Below, one piece after another: positions 36,441-44,341 of a stretch of 64,000 nt of DNA. The first letter of the stretch is position 1. Each line of letters opens with the position of its first letter. The stretch lies in contig JBBRAB010000012.1 of assembly GCA_038207155.1 (NCBI GenBank), forward strand, positions 1 to 64,000, read 5' to 3'. The notes beneath the pieces were generated by a model. It had not been told where the DNA came from. It made no database searches and saw only the letters and a list, made by a program, of their open reading frames with translations. The DNA is from FEN-1139 sp038207155 (GTDB lineage: Bacteria; Myxococcota_A; Polyangia; Polyangiales; Polyangiaceae). Made by a program: the position numbers and the translations under genes.

Positions 36441-38624
36441 CTAGCGCGGACGCGCCTCATGCTCATCGAGCAGTTTTTCGATGCTGACGAGCCCATTCAG
36501 TAGCGACTCGGACACCATCTGAACGATCACGGGGAGCGAGCCCTTGAGGGCTTCGTAGTAGCGCTGTCGTTCGGTCGAGTGGATGATGGCCGGCGGATGT
36601 CCTGCGCGCAGCAGCAGCAGGTTCATGAACAGTCGCGAGGCCTTGCCACTATCGACCTGGAACGGGAACACCCGCAATAGCTCGTAATGTGCGCGCGCAG
36701 CGACTCGCAGCGGACTCTTCATCTTCTTCGGCTCTGGACCATTGAGCCAGTCGATGATTTGCCTCAACTTAGGCTGAATCTTCTCCGGATGGGCGTACTC
36801 GTGAAAGTACAGCCGATGCTGCGGAATATCGCGCCGGTACTTGATCGTCTTGAGATCGCCTGCGTCCGGATGCAGCGTCAGGTAGATGCGCTTAAACACA
36901 TCGAGAGTGATCGGAGCGCGGCGCTTTTCCCCGAGCTCACGCACGAGCTCAATCGCTGCCTTATGACGCCGAATCTCTTCGACCACAGGCTGCATCGACG
37001 AATCCGAGATCACCGAGGTGTGGGGATCCGTTGCGGACTTGAGCTCTTGGAAGGTGTAGACGACGCCCTCCAACGCGCTGTCGTGGTAGATCCACGACAT
37101 ATCGAGGGTCTCACGGTAGTCTCGACGAAAATCGTCGGCCGCTTTGCCGAGACGCTCTTCGATGCTGCGGTACCGTTCCTCGATATTCTCGAGGGTTGGA
37201 ACGGGACGCTCGGGGGGACTCGGCGGGCGAGAATCGTCGGGCTGAGCGAGTGCCGGGGCCAAGACGAGTTCCTCAACCTGCTCCGTGCTCGGGAGAGGTT
37301 GGGGCGCGTTCGCCACTGCCGCGATGTGGTCCACTTCGCGCTGCGGTCGCCTGGTGCCTGACTGATTCGGAATGGCACGCGGCGAGTAGATTCGATTGGA
37401 CGTGCTTCGGGCGCCACCAAGCTTGTTAGCGATGCGATTCGCTTCAGCGATCCGGCCCTCGAGGGCCCGCTTCTGAGCCTCTTTTTGAGCATGAAGCCGC
37501 TCGCGCTCTGCTTCCTTGACCTTTCGATAGGCCTCGCGTTCGGCCTCGCGACGAGCACGCTCCTCGTCACGCTGACGGCGCGCGTCCTCGCGCTCCGCGT
37601 CGCGTTGCGCCTTCTGGCGCAGCTTTTCCTCTTCGCGGGCGAGGCGCTCCTCTTCCTTGCGCTCGGCGTCGAGTCGCTTCTCGTCTTCCTTGGCAAGCCG
37701 CGCGGCTTCGCGCTCGGCCTCTTTGTCCGCTTTGAGTCGAGTCCGCTCGGCTTCGATTCGGAGTAGCTCTTGGGCACGCGCCTTGTCTGCGCGCTCTTTT
37801 TCCTTCTCTTTGAGGAGGCGCTCTTTCTCCTTCTCTTTGAGGAGGCGCTCTTTTTCCTGGAGACTCGCCACTACTTCACGTCGAGCCGGTGGTGGCCGCG
37901 GAGTCGGCTTGGCGGGCGCCTTCGAGACCTTAGATGACGCCTTCGCAGGCGCCTTGGCCTTGGGAAGGACGCTGGCCGTGGCCTTGCCAGAACCCTTGAG
38001 GACAGCCTTGGGTGCCGGCTTCGCGGGACTCTTCACTGGGGCTTTGGTCGGTGCCTTGGCCGGTGCCTTGGCCGCGGGCTTCTTGCTCGCAGCAGGTGCG
38101 GCGCTTTTGGCTGGCGCCTTTGCCACCGGCTTGGGGCTGCTCTTGGAAACCACCTTGATCGGCGCCTTGACCGGTGCCTTTGCGACCGACCGAGCCTGAG
38201 TCGTCGAGGTGACTCGGGCACTGGCCGCCTTCGCTGCCGGCTGACTCACGGCTTTGGAAGCTGCTTTCACGGGAGCGCGTTGCGCGAGCTTTGTCGCCGC
38301 CGCTGGAGCCTTCGCGAAACCCGTCCCCCGGGCCTGGTGGGCACTCGGAGGGCTGGGAGCCTTTACAGACTTTTTTGCCACACCCTTACCTGTTTCGACT
38401 TTCGAGCGCGATTCGGGTTTTTTCCCCGCGCTTAGAGCTGACGTTATCTTGGTTCCAACGCTAGTAGCGACTGGTACCGTACGCGACGTTTTGTTCACCG
38501 AACCCTGCCCAGATCCCGGTCGCTTGGTGTTAGACAAATCGACCTTGGGGCGAGTTTGACCGAGGCCCTTTGCGGAGGGTTTGGGGGTCGGTTGAATTGC
38601 CTTGTTCTTGGTGTGAGCCGGCAT
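36441..38624 (-). CDS. Lys/Ala/Pro-rich coiled-coil protein with degenerate Fic domain
   Basis: A 727-aa mosaic. Residues about 1-250 are Lys/Ala/Pro repeats (KAPAKAPTKAPVKSP) like histone H1 tails; about 260-390 a highly charged coiled coil (LLKEKEKERADKARAQELLR); then a linker and, from about 470, a Fic/DOC fold. The Fic core keeps AHYELLRVFPF and ASRLFMNLLLLRAG, but the catalytic loop HPFxxGNGR reads FPFQVDSGK (653-661): His to Phe, Asn to Ser, last Arg to Lys. A class-II-like inhibitory motif SALEG sits at 516-520. AMPylation activity is therefore unlikely. The start ATG lacks a strong ribosome site. Role unknown; DNA binding through the basic tail is inferred. Confidence 0.75.
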   Translation of the reverse strand: MPAHTKNKAIQPTPKPSAKGLGQTRPKVDLSNTKRPGSGQGSVNKTSRTVPVATSVGTKITSALSAGKKPESRSKVETGKGVAKKSVKAPSPPSAHQARGTGFAKAPAAATKLAQRAPVKAASKAVSQPAAKAASARVTSTTQARSVAKAPVKAPIKVVSKSSPKPVAKAPAKSAAPAASKKPAAKAPAKAPTKAPVKSPAKPAPKAVLKGSGKATASVLPKAKAPAKASSKVSKAPAKPTPRPPPARREVVASLQEKERLLKEKEKERLLKEKEKERADKARAQELLRIEAERTRLKADKEAEREAARLAKEDEKRLDAERKEEERLAREEEKLRQKAQRDAEREDARRQRDEERARREAEREAYRKVKEAERERLHAQKEAQKRALEGRIAEANRIANKLGGARSTSNRIYSPRAIPNQSGTRRPQREVDHIAAVANAPQPLPSTEQVEELVLAPALAQPDDSRPPSPPERPVPTLENIEERYRSIEERLGKAADDFRRDYRETLDMSWIYHDSALEGVVYTFQELKSATDPHTSVISDSSMQPVVEEIRRHKAAIELVRELGEKRRAPITLDVFKRIYLTLHPDAGDLKTIKYRRDIPQHRLYFHEYAHPEKIQPKLRQIIDWLNGPEPKKMKSPLRVAARAHYELLRVFPFQVDSGKASRLFMNLLLLRAGHPPAIIHSTERQRYYEALKGSLPVIVQMVSESLLNGLVSIEKLLDEHEARPR

Positions 38625-38727
38625 CGACGGTATCGAAGCCCGAGGGCTTTCCTCTGGTTCGTTCGCCAGGCACGGGCGCAAGCGCCCCATGGGCCGGGGC
38701 CTGCAGTCCCCTGCTTTTCGAGCCGAC

Positions 38728-38757
38728 ACGCTAGCCGGCTCAGCGGTTCTTCGTCAA
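38728..38757 (-). promoter_or_regulatory. Candidate sigma-70-type promoter for the Fic-like gene
   Basis: On the minus strand TTGACG and TAGCGT are separated by 18 bases, about 105 bases upstream of the chosen start and downstream of the map stop codon. It matches the consensus loosely and is one of the few such pairs in a long non-coding gap. Confidence 0.3.
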
Positions 38758-38842
38758 GCCGAGAGTTCTCCTCTGGGTACAGATTTTGGCACCCTAGCGG
38801 CTTGGTTGACTGGCCGCATACTGGGGCGAGTGCTCGGCCGCA

Positions 38843-39661
38843 CTACAGCCTGCCAACCCAGTAGTCAGGAAAGACCTCACTGTTGGCGAGTGACCGGGTC
38901 CTGGCCGTGAGAATCTCAACCCCAGTGAGCGTGACCAGAAGCGTGTGCTCAAACTGAGCGCTCAGCTTTCCGTCTTCGGTTACCGCCGTCCACTTGTCCG
39001 GCAGGATCCGCATCTCATGAGTCCCGACGTTAATCATGGGCTCAATCGTGAACGTTTGGCCCGGACGAAGGCGGTCGCCACGGCCCGCCGTTCCGTAATG
39101 TGGAACCTGAGGCTCCTCGTGAAACTTACGACCGATTCCGTGGCCGACGAAGTCCCGTACCACCGAAAGCCCCTCGACTTCCGCAAACTGTTGAATCGCG
39201 GCGCCAATATCCCCAAGGCGGGCACCTGGCCGAACCTGGGCAATACCGAGCTCAAGGCAACGACGGGCTACCTCGGTGACGTGGATGGCCTCGTCGGAGC
39301 ACTTGCCCACATAGAAGGTCGCTGAGGTGTCGCCGTGGAATCCCTTGAAGATATGCGTGACGTCGATGTTGACGATGTCACCGTCGCGTAGGACTCGAGG
39401 TCCCGGGATCCCGTGGCAAATCACCTCGTTGACGGAGGTGCAGCAGTGTTTCGGAAACCCTCGGTAGTTCAGGGGTGCCGCGATACAGCCCTTAGCGAGG
39501 GTATCGACCCGGACGAACTCATCGAGTTCCAGCGTGGTCACTCCAGGCCTCACGAGGTCGGCGACTGCCTCTAACGTCTCCGCAGCCAAGCGTCCGGCCT
39601 GCGTGATGAGCTCGATCTCCTTCGGAGTCTTGATATCCACAGAGCGGCCGCGGAGATTCAT
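38843..39661 (-). CDS. map: Methionine aminopeptidase, type I
   Basis: Cytosolic metalloprotease (272 aa) removing N-terminal Met from new proteins. Type Ia layout without an N-terminal zinc-finger extension. The five metal ligands are found in IVNIDVTHIFKGFHGDTSA (two Asp), FVGHGIGRKFHEEP (His), FTIEPMIN (Glu) and AQFEHTLLVT (Glu), and the substrate His in CHGIPGPR. CCTSVNEVICHGIP is the normal family block. It starts eight bases after the upstream lipoprotein gene, so the two are likely co-transcribed. Confidence 0.96.
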   Translation of the reverse strand: MNLRGRSVDIKTPKEIELITQAGRLAAETLEAVADLVRPGVTTLELDEFVRVDTLAKGCIAAPLNYRGFPKHCCTSVNEVICHGIPGPRVLRDGDIVNIDVTHIFKGFHGDTSATFYVGKCSDEAIHVTEVARRCLELGIAQVRPGARLGDIGAAIQQFAEVEGLSVVRDFVGHGIGRKFHEEPQVPHYGTAGRGDRLRPGQTFTIEPMINVGTHEMRILPDKWTAVTEDGKLSAQFEHTLLVTLTGVEILTARTRSLANSEVFPDYWVGRL

Positions 39662-39669
39662 AGGGCAAA

Positions 39670-40257
39670 CTAATGGGAGAGTTCGAACAGCGTCCTTGCC
39701 GACGCGAGCGCCTGGCGCTGAGCCGGATTATCCGGAACAGCAAACCAGTGGGTGGAGACCCCCTCACTTGGCTCGAATTCCTTAACGAAGAGTAGGAAGC
39801 GGGAGCCAACGAGTTGGATAGCTCCCGAACGCATGGCAGCGGCGGCGGCACTTGTCGAGGGGACGGTGACGCGAATTGGTGCCGCTCGATCCGGATGAAG
39901 TCCGCCCAATGGGGGCTCGGTGGGCACCATATCCAGCTCGAGGAGCCCGGACGAATTCGGACCCGAGCCGGTCACAGTGGATACGCGCATCGCACACACC
40001 CAGTCGGCCTCGGCGAAGCGCTGACCGATCCAGCGGTCGCGACTGTTGGCGGGACTGCCGCTTCCGAGTAGCAGGGAGTCAATCTCAATCGAATCGCTGA
40101 ACAGCAGCTTGGGGGTCCCCTCGTAGAGTTCGAGTGGAGCACCGCCACCTGATGCCGCCCCTGAGTTGCGGGCCGCGGCGCCGGAGCAGGCTTGGATTGC
40201 CACGAGAGCCAGCACTCCGGTAAGCAGGGTCCAACTTCGAACGAGGGGGGATTCCAA
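39670..40257 (-). CDS. Putative lipoprotein, unknown function
   Basis: About 195 aa with a hydrophobic N-terminal segment (WTLLTGVLALVAIQAC) resembling a lipoprotein signal, an imperfect lipobox (IQAC), a Gly/Ala linker and a beta-rich domain (DRWIGQRFAEADWVCAMRVS; GAIQLVGSRFLLFVKEFEPS; THWFAVPDNPAQR). A longer frame from a GTG 38 codons upstream exists, but that stretch has weaker codon bias; the TTG used here has no strong ribosome site, so the start is uncertain. No family recognised. It precedes map by eight bases. Confidence 0.6.
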   Translation of the reverse strand: MESPLVRSWTLLTGVLALVAIQACSGAAARNSGAASGGGAPLELYEGTPKLLFSDSIEIDSLLLGSGSPANSRDRWIGQRFAEADWVCAMRVSTVTGSGPNSSGLLELDMVPTEPPLGGLHPDRAAPIRVTVPSTSAAAAAMRSGAIQLVGSRFLLFVKEFEPSEGVSTHWFAVPDNPAQRQALASARTLFELSH

Positions 40258-40474
40258 GCTAATGGAGAGTTCTCTACTCGTTTTGCTTGGTCTGGGCGAG
40301 AAACTGGCGGATCTGGCCTGCAACGGGCCTGGCAGTTTCAACGTATCTTTCCGGGTGAGCGAATTCGACACTGGTACTGGCTATCGGCCCCAGCTCCGGC
40401 GTACACTGCGCCCGCCTGCAGCAAGGTTGCCGGCGCAGCTCGCCCGGCGAACGGGTGGCTCTGGAGGACTGCTC

Positions 40475-41320
40475 ATGATTCCGAAGCTCTGGATTCCTCT
40501 GATGGTGTCTGCCCTTGGTGGCGCGCTTGCGACCGCGTCGGTCGTGGCTTGGCCCTCCGCGGTCTCGGCAAAGCCGGCTGCAGCGGCGCCCGCCGGCGGG
40601 AAGGCGCTGACGCGTGAACTCCGACTGGCTCCCGATGGCCTCCGTTGGGGGATCCCGTTGCAGCTCGTCGCCAAGCTGCACGACGATGCGTTTGACGCCG
40701 ATTACGTCGATCGCCTCAAGGCCGCTCAACCCGGCCCCGAAATGTCCGCGCTCGACGCGGAACTCGCCGACAAGAAGGCCTTGCTCCGTCGAACCAAGAT
40801 CGAGTTTGGCACCACGCCGACCGGGCTCGATCAGGGGCCCCTGAAGGGGGAGTACAGCTATAACAACGGTGAGAGCCTGGCGAAGATCCAGCTCTCGGGC
40901 GGCACGGTTCGCTACTACTTTTTCTTCGGGGACAAGCTCTGGAAGGCCTACGACGAGTACAAGCTCGGACCGTCCTCCAAGCTCGGCACCAGCTGGGAAG
41001 ACGCCGTCAAGTCGCTATCGACGCTCTTTGGTGGCGCGCCCCAGATGCTTGAAGCCGATTACTCGATCGGACGCTCGTTTCCCGAGGCGGTCTGGATGAC
41101 CAACACGGTGCACATCCGAGCGATCAATCGGGACTATCAGAAGATCGTGGCCGTCGCCTTCGCCGACCGTGGCGTTCAGGAAAGCCTGACCAAGCATCGC
41201 CCGAACAAGCTGGTGGATCCCTCCGCGATGGACCGGTCGGTTCGCGATGCCATCAATCGCGACCCTAAGCCCTCTGGACCCCCCCCCAAGACGGACTCCA
41301 AGGCCCCCGCCAAGAAGTAA
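40475..41320 (+). CDS. Secreted protein of unknown function
   Basis: A 281-aa exported protein: signal peptide (LWIPLMVSALGGALATASVV, cleavage near the VSA-K site at about residue 32), then a soluble domain with repeated aromatic and charged patches (GLRWGIPLQLVAKLHDDAFD; LSGGTVRYYFFFGDKLWKAY; WMTNTVHIRAINRDYQKI) and a Pro/Lys-rich tail ending PAKK. No cysteines in the mature part and no family recognised. The ATG is preceded by GGAGGA. The gene ends in the strongest intrinsic terminator in the window, pointing to high expression as a single gene. Confidence 0.75.
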   Translation: MIPKLWIPLMVSALGGALATASVVAWPSAVSAKPAAAAPAGGKALTRELRLAPDGLRWGIPLQLVAKLHDDAFDADYVDRLKAAQPGPEMSALDAELADKKALLRRTKIEFGTTPTGLDQGPLKGEYSYNNGESLAKIQLSGGTVRYYFFFGDKLWKAYDEYKLGPSSKLGTSWEDAVKSLSTLFGGAPQMLEADYSIGRSFPEAVWMTNTVHIRAINRDYQKIVAVAFADRGVQESLTKHRPNKLVDPSAMDRSVRDAINRDPKPSGPPPKTDSKAPAKK

Positions 41321-41335
41321 CGGGCGCGAGGCGTT

Positions 41336-41381
41336 AACTCAGGGAGCAACCCCGTCCGGGTGGCTCCCTGAGTTTTTTTTT
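41336..41381 (+). terminator. Strong rho-independent terminator
   Basis: AACTCAGGGAGC pairs with GCTCCCTGAGTT (12 bp), with an inner ACCC/GGGT extension, followed directly by a run of nine T. It begins 15 bases after the stop of the secreted protein gene. Confidence 0.93.
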
Positions 41382-41450
41382 GTGCCGGTGAACCGTGGAA
41401 CCGCCTCGGATCGGTCCAGTCCTCTACCCACAGAGGCATGCCGAGCGTTT

Positions 41451-41756
41451 CTACGGGGCAGGCGCCCGGGTGACCGCGCTGGCGCTCTGCGGATTGACCC
41501 GAACCGACCCGAGCGGGATCTTTACCCCGTGGGTCAGGGAGATCGTGCAAGAGGGCGCGGCCCTGCGGAGCAAAGGCTCCACCAATCGCCGCCGGATCAG
41601 GTTGATTCCGGGGCTTCCGGCGTAGCGGCCAGCCACGTGCAGGCAAACCGAGTCCTCCCGTAAACTCACGATATAAAGGTGCGCCCCATCGGATTCCAGC
41701 AGGGGACCGAGGACGTTGTTTACCAAGTGACGGAGCTGTTCCTCGCGGGGACTCAT
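41451..41756 (-). CDS. NifU C-terminal-like protein lacking the CxxC motif
   Basis: A 101-aa protein resembling the NifU/NfuA C-terminal domain: helix LRHLVNNVLGPLLESDGAHL (compare VLxxVRPxLxxDGGD), strand IVSLREDSVCLHVAG and helix INLIRRRLVEPLLRRAAPS. The loop that normally holds the Fe-S ligands (GxCxGCP) reads GRYAGSPG, without either cysteine, so cluster binding is not expected in the usual way. Codon bias is that of a real gene. The ATG chosen starts just before the first conserved helix. Whether it is a non-cluster paralogue or a decayed Nfu is open. Confidence 0.6.
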   Translation of the reverse strand: MSPREEQLRHLVNNVLGPLLESDGAHLYIVSLREDSVCLHVAGRYAGSPGINLIRRRLVEPLLRRAAPSCTISLTHGVKIPLGSVRVNPQSASAVTRAPAP

Positions 41757-41948
41757 GCCGTGGGCGCCAGGATAACACAGGGCAGAATCAAAGGGCGTGG
41801 TCCATCTGTGGTTTGCCTCCGGCCACGGAGTTGGTCGCTTTGGCACGGAACCTTTTCGGCCGGGCTGGCGTTCCGAAGGTCCGATGCTATGGTTCCGCCC
41901 CGATGCTGATACCCCGTGGGGTGCGGCAGGTTTTGCTCACGAGGAAAG

Positions 41949-42197
41949 ATGGCCGTTCACATTCGTCTCGCCCGACACGGTACCAAGAAGGCACCGTTTT
42001 ATCGTATTGTCGTCACCGATCAGCGCAATGCGCGTGACGGCCGTTACATCGAGCTCATCGGTGTGTTCGATCCGCGTGATGCTGGTGGCAAGGTCAAGCT
42101 CGATCGGGAGCGCCTTGTTTACTGGACCAGTCGCGGTGCCAAGCCGTCGGACACGGTCAGCAAGCTAGTCAAGCTCACGGCCCCCGCGGCCGGCTGA
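41949..42197 (+). CDS. rpsP: 30S ribosomal protein bS16
   Basis: Small-subunit protein of 82 aa. The N-terminal block MAVHIRLARHGTKKAPFYRI and the later RDGRYIELIGVFDP and VYWTSRGAKPSDTV are diagnostic of bS16. The ATG is preceded by GAGGAAAG; an upstream in-frame start lacks the conserved N-terminus. It heads the conserved rpsP-khpA-rimM-trmD cluster, in which a 16S assembly factor and a tRNA methyltransferase accompany ribosomal genes. Confidence 0.97.
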   Translation: MAVHIRLARHGTKKAPFYRIVVTDQRNARDGRYIELIGVFDPRDAGGKVKLDRERLVYWTSRGAKPSDTVSKLVKLTAPAAG

Positions 42198-42283
42198 GTT
42201 GCCCTACGTGAAAGGCGGCGGCTGCCCGGGCGATGGTTCGCTCGGGGGTGCCGCTTTTCATTGTTGGCGATAAGGAGAACACC

Positions 42284-42514
42284 ATGAAGGAACTCGTTGC
42301 GACGATCGCTAAAGCCCTCGTCGATGAGCCATCAGGGGTGGAGGTTCGTGAGGTTGATGACGCCGGACACGCCGTCATTGAACTCCGCGTTGCCCCCGGT
42401 GATATCGGCAAGGTTATCGGCAAAGACGGAAAGACTGCCCAGTCCATCCGCGTGCTGCTCTCAGCTGCTGCACAGAAGGCGGGGCGTCGGGTTCATCTCG
42501 ACATCCTCGACTGA
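42284..42514 (+). CDS. khpA: KH-domain RNA-binding protein KhpA
   Basis: A single type II KH domain of 76 aa. The RNA-binding GxxG loop is in IGKVIGKDGKTAQSIR, flanked by ELRVAPGDI and a C-terminal helix and strand (QKAGRRVHLDIL). KhpA binds RNA, often with KhpB. Its place between rpsP and rimM is conserved across bacteria. The ATG follows AAGGAG; the stop precedes rimM by two bases. Confidence 0.93.
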   Translation: MKELVATIAKALVDEPSGVEVREVDDAGHAVIELRVAPGDIGKVIGKDGKTAQSIRVLLSAAAQKAGRRVHLDILD

Positions 42515-42516
42515 TA

Positions 42517-43044
42517 GTGAGCGTCACTACCACGTCATTGGTTGAAGTCGCGCGCGTCATCAAACCCCAGGGGTTGCGCGGTGACGTCGGCGTGTTGATG
42601 CTGTGGGAGGGCAGCGACCTGCTGCTTCACGTGCGCGATGTCGTCGTGCGTCGCGCGAATGGCACCGAGTTCGCTGCGCGAGTCGAGCGTATCGCTCGTG
42701 CAGGTAAGGGCTGGCGGATTGCGTTTGAGGGATACGCCAGTCGGGATTCGGCAGAGCTGCTGCGTGGTGCCGGCATCTTGGTTGAGCGCGCACAGTTTCC
42801 GGCGCCCGCTGCGGGTGAGGTCTACCTACTCGATTTTGTACAGGCAGCCGTCGAGGGCCCAGACGGGGTGGTGATTGGTGAAGTCGTTGAGGTGCTCACC
42901 TACCCGAGCTGCGATGCGTTCGTCATCAAGCTGTTGACAGGCGAGCTCGCCGAGCTTGCGGTGGTGGACGATTGGGTGTCTCAACTTGACTCGGTCGGAC
43001 ATCGCGTTCGCCTGGTCAGTCTTGACGGACTCGTGACCCAGTGA
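42517..43044 (+). CDS. rimM: 16S rRNA processing protein RimM
   Basis: 30S maturation factor of 175 aa that binds uS19 near the 3' domain of 16S rRNA. The N-terminal barrel starts VEVARVIKPQGLRGDVGVLM, the family's GxIxxxxGixGxvkv block; the PRC-barrel C-terminal domain has EVYLLDFVQAAVEG and VVIGEVVEVL. The FAARVERIARAGKGWRIAFE segment fits the middle of the family. GTG start two bases after khpA; the stop overlaps the trmD GTG by four bases. Confidence 0.95.
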   Translation: MSVTTTSLVEVARVIKPQGLRGDVGVLMLWEGSDLLLHVRDVVVRRANGTEFAARVERIARAGKGWRIAFEGYASRDSAELLRGAGILVERAQFPAPAAGEVYLLDFVQAAVEGPDGVVIGEVVEVLTYPSCDAFVIKLLTGELAELAVVDDWVSQLDSVGHRVRLVSLDGLVTQ

Positions 43045-43775
43045 GCCAAGCCTCGGCGGTGCTCAACGTCGCGGTCGTCACGCTGTTTCCCGAGCTGTTC
43101 GGGATGTTCGCGCGGACGAGCTTCGTCAAGCGGGCCGTGAGCGAGCAGGCTTTGCGGCTCGAGTTTGAGCAGCTACGCGAGCATGGTCTCGGTCGTCACC
43201 GCAGCGTGGACGACACGCCGTACGGTGGCGGCGCTGGCATGGTGATGCGCGTCGACTGCGTGATCGCTGCGATCGAAGCGGCCGAACGCAGGCTGGGCGT
43301 CGAGCGTGCTCACCGAGTACTGCTGACCCCGCAAGGTCAGCGCTTCGACCAGAAGGCGGCTCGAAGCCTTGCCCAACACTCCGCGGTCGTCTTGGTGTGC
43401 GGGCGCTACGAGGGCTTTGACGAGCGGGTTCGCGCGGCGGTGGATCACGAACTCTCACTTGGGGACTTCGTGCTTACCGGCGGCGAGATTCCGGCGATGG
43501 CCGTGATCGAGGCCTGCATTCGCTTCATCCCAGGGGTCCTCGGTAACGAGCTGTCGGCTTGCGATGAGTCATTCAGCGAGCAGCGCGGTGGCAAGCTCGA
43601 GTACCCGCACTACACCCGACCCGTTGAGTACCGCGGGCAGGAAGTCCCGGCGATTCTCCGCAGCGGGGATCATGCTCGGATTGAGGCCTGGCGCGAGCAA
43701 CAGTCCCTTGAGCGGACCCGGCTCCGCCGACCTGATCTACTGAGTCCGGAGCGCAAGGCAACGGAGGAGCAGTGA
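43041..43775 (+). CDS. trmD: tRNA (guanine37-N1)-methyltransferase TrmD
   Basis: SPOUT methyltransferase of 244 aa making m1G37. Motifs in order: VVTLFPELFGMF, LGRHRSVDDTPYGGGAGMVM with the conserved Asp and Gly-rich segment, VLVCGRYEGFDERV, LSLGDFVLTGGEIPAM (trefoil-knot SAM pocket) and YTRPVEYRGQEVP. All are characteristic of TrmD. Coupled to both neighbours by GTGA and ATGA-type overlaps. Essential in most bacteria. Confidence 0.97.
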   Translation: MSQASAVLNVAVVTLFPELFGMFARTSFVKRAVSEQALRLEFEQLREHGLGRHRSVDDTPYGGGAGMVMRVDCVIAAIEAAERRLGVERAHRVLLTPQGQRFDQKAARSLAQHSAVVLVCGRYEGFDERVRAAVDHELSLGDFVLTGGEIPAMAVIEACIRFIPGVLGNELSACDESFSEQRGGKLEYPHYTRPVEYRGQEVPAILRSGDHARIEAWREQQSLERTRLRRPDLLSPERKATEEQ

Positions 43776-44332
43776 GTCGGCTCGCGGCGATGCTGGTGCA
43801 CTATCCCGTGCTCGATCGCGGTGGGGCGAGGATCACGACCGCGATCACGAATCTAGACGTGCACGATATCGCGCGCAGTGCGTTCACCTATGGCCTTAGC
43901 GCGTACTACATCGTTCACCCGATTGCCGCGCAACGTGAGCTTGTGGAGCGCGTGAGAAAGCACTGGGTTGAGGGCGCGGGTGGTCTGCGAATCCCCGACA
44001 GGGTGCCTCCGCTGTCGCTGGTTCGCGTGGTTGCGTCAATCGAGCAAGCGCTCGCCGATTTTGACAGTGAGCAGCTGCCTGAACTCTGGACGACGAGTGC
44101 CCGTGCTGAGTCCAATTCGCTGCCGCTCGCAGAGGCGCGTCGAATGCTTCGCGCGCCCGCCCGTTCGCGGATCATCGCGTTTGGAACAGGCTGGGGACTG
44201 GCGCCGGAGGTCCATGCTCGCGCGGACGCAAAGCTCGCGCCGCTCACCTCGCCAAGGGAGGATGGCTTCAACCATCTGAGCGTGCGGGCGGCTGCCGCCA
44301 TTCTCTTTGACCGACTCCTCGGCGAGCAGTAG
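43772..44332 (+). CDS. SPOUT-like RNA methyltransferase (PF09936 type)
   Basis: A 186-aa protein of the family often found next to or fused with TrmD. It begins LAAMLVHYPVLDRGGARITT, then TAITNLDVHDIARSAFTYGL and YYIVHPIAAQREL, which fit a SPOUT fold with YxVtPl-type substrate contacts; IIAFGTGWGLAPEV matches the knotted SAM site (lGTGwGL). Target RNA is unknown. It overlaps trmD by four bases and ends nine bases before the acyltransferase gene, extending the translation cluster. Confidence 0.85.
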   Translation: MSRLAAMLVHYPVLDRGGARITTAITNLDVHDIARSAFTYGLSAYYIVHPIAAQRELVERVRKHWVEGAGGLRIPDRVPPLSLVRVVASIEQALADFDSEQLPELWTTSARAESNSLPLAEARRMLRAPARSRIIAFGTGWGLAPEVHARADAKLAPLTSPREDGFNHLSVRAAAAILFDRLLGEQ

Positions 44333-44341
44333 TAGGTCAGG

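Noticed and set aside
37657..38199. Plus-strand open frame opposite the Lys/Ala/Pro region of the Fic-like protein
   Set aside because: Low-complexity reverse reading of the repetitive coding sequence. The minus-strand frame continues into a recognisable domain.
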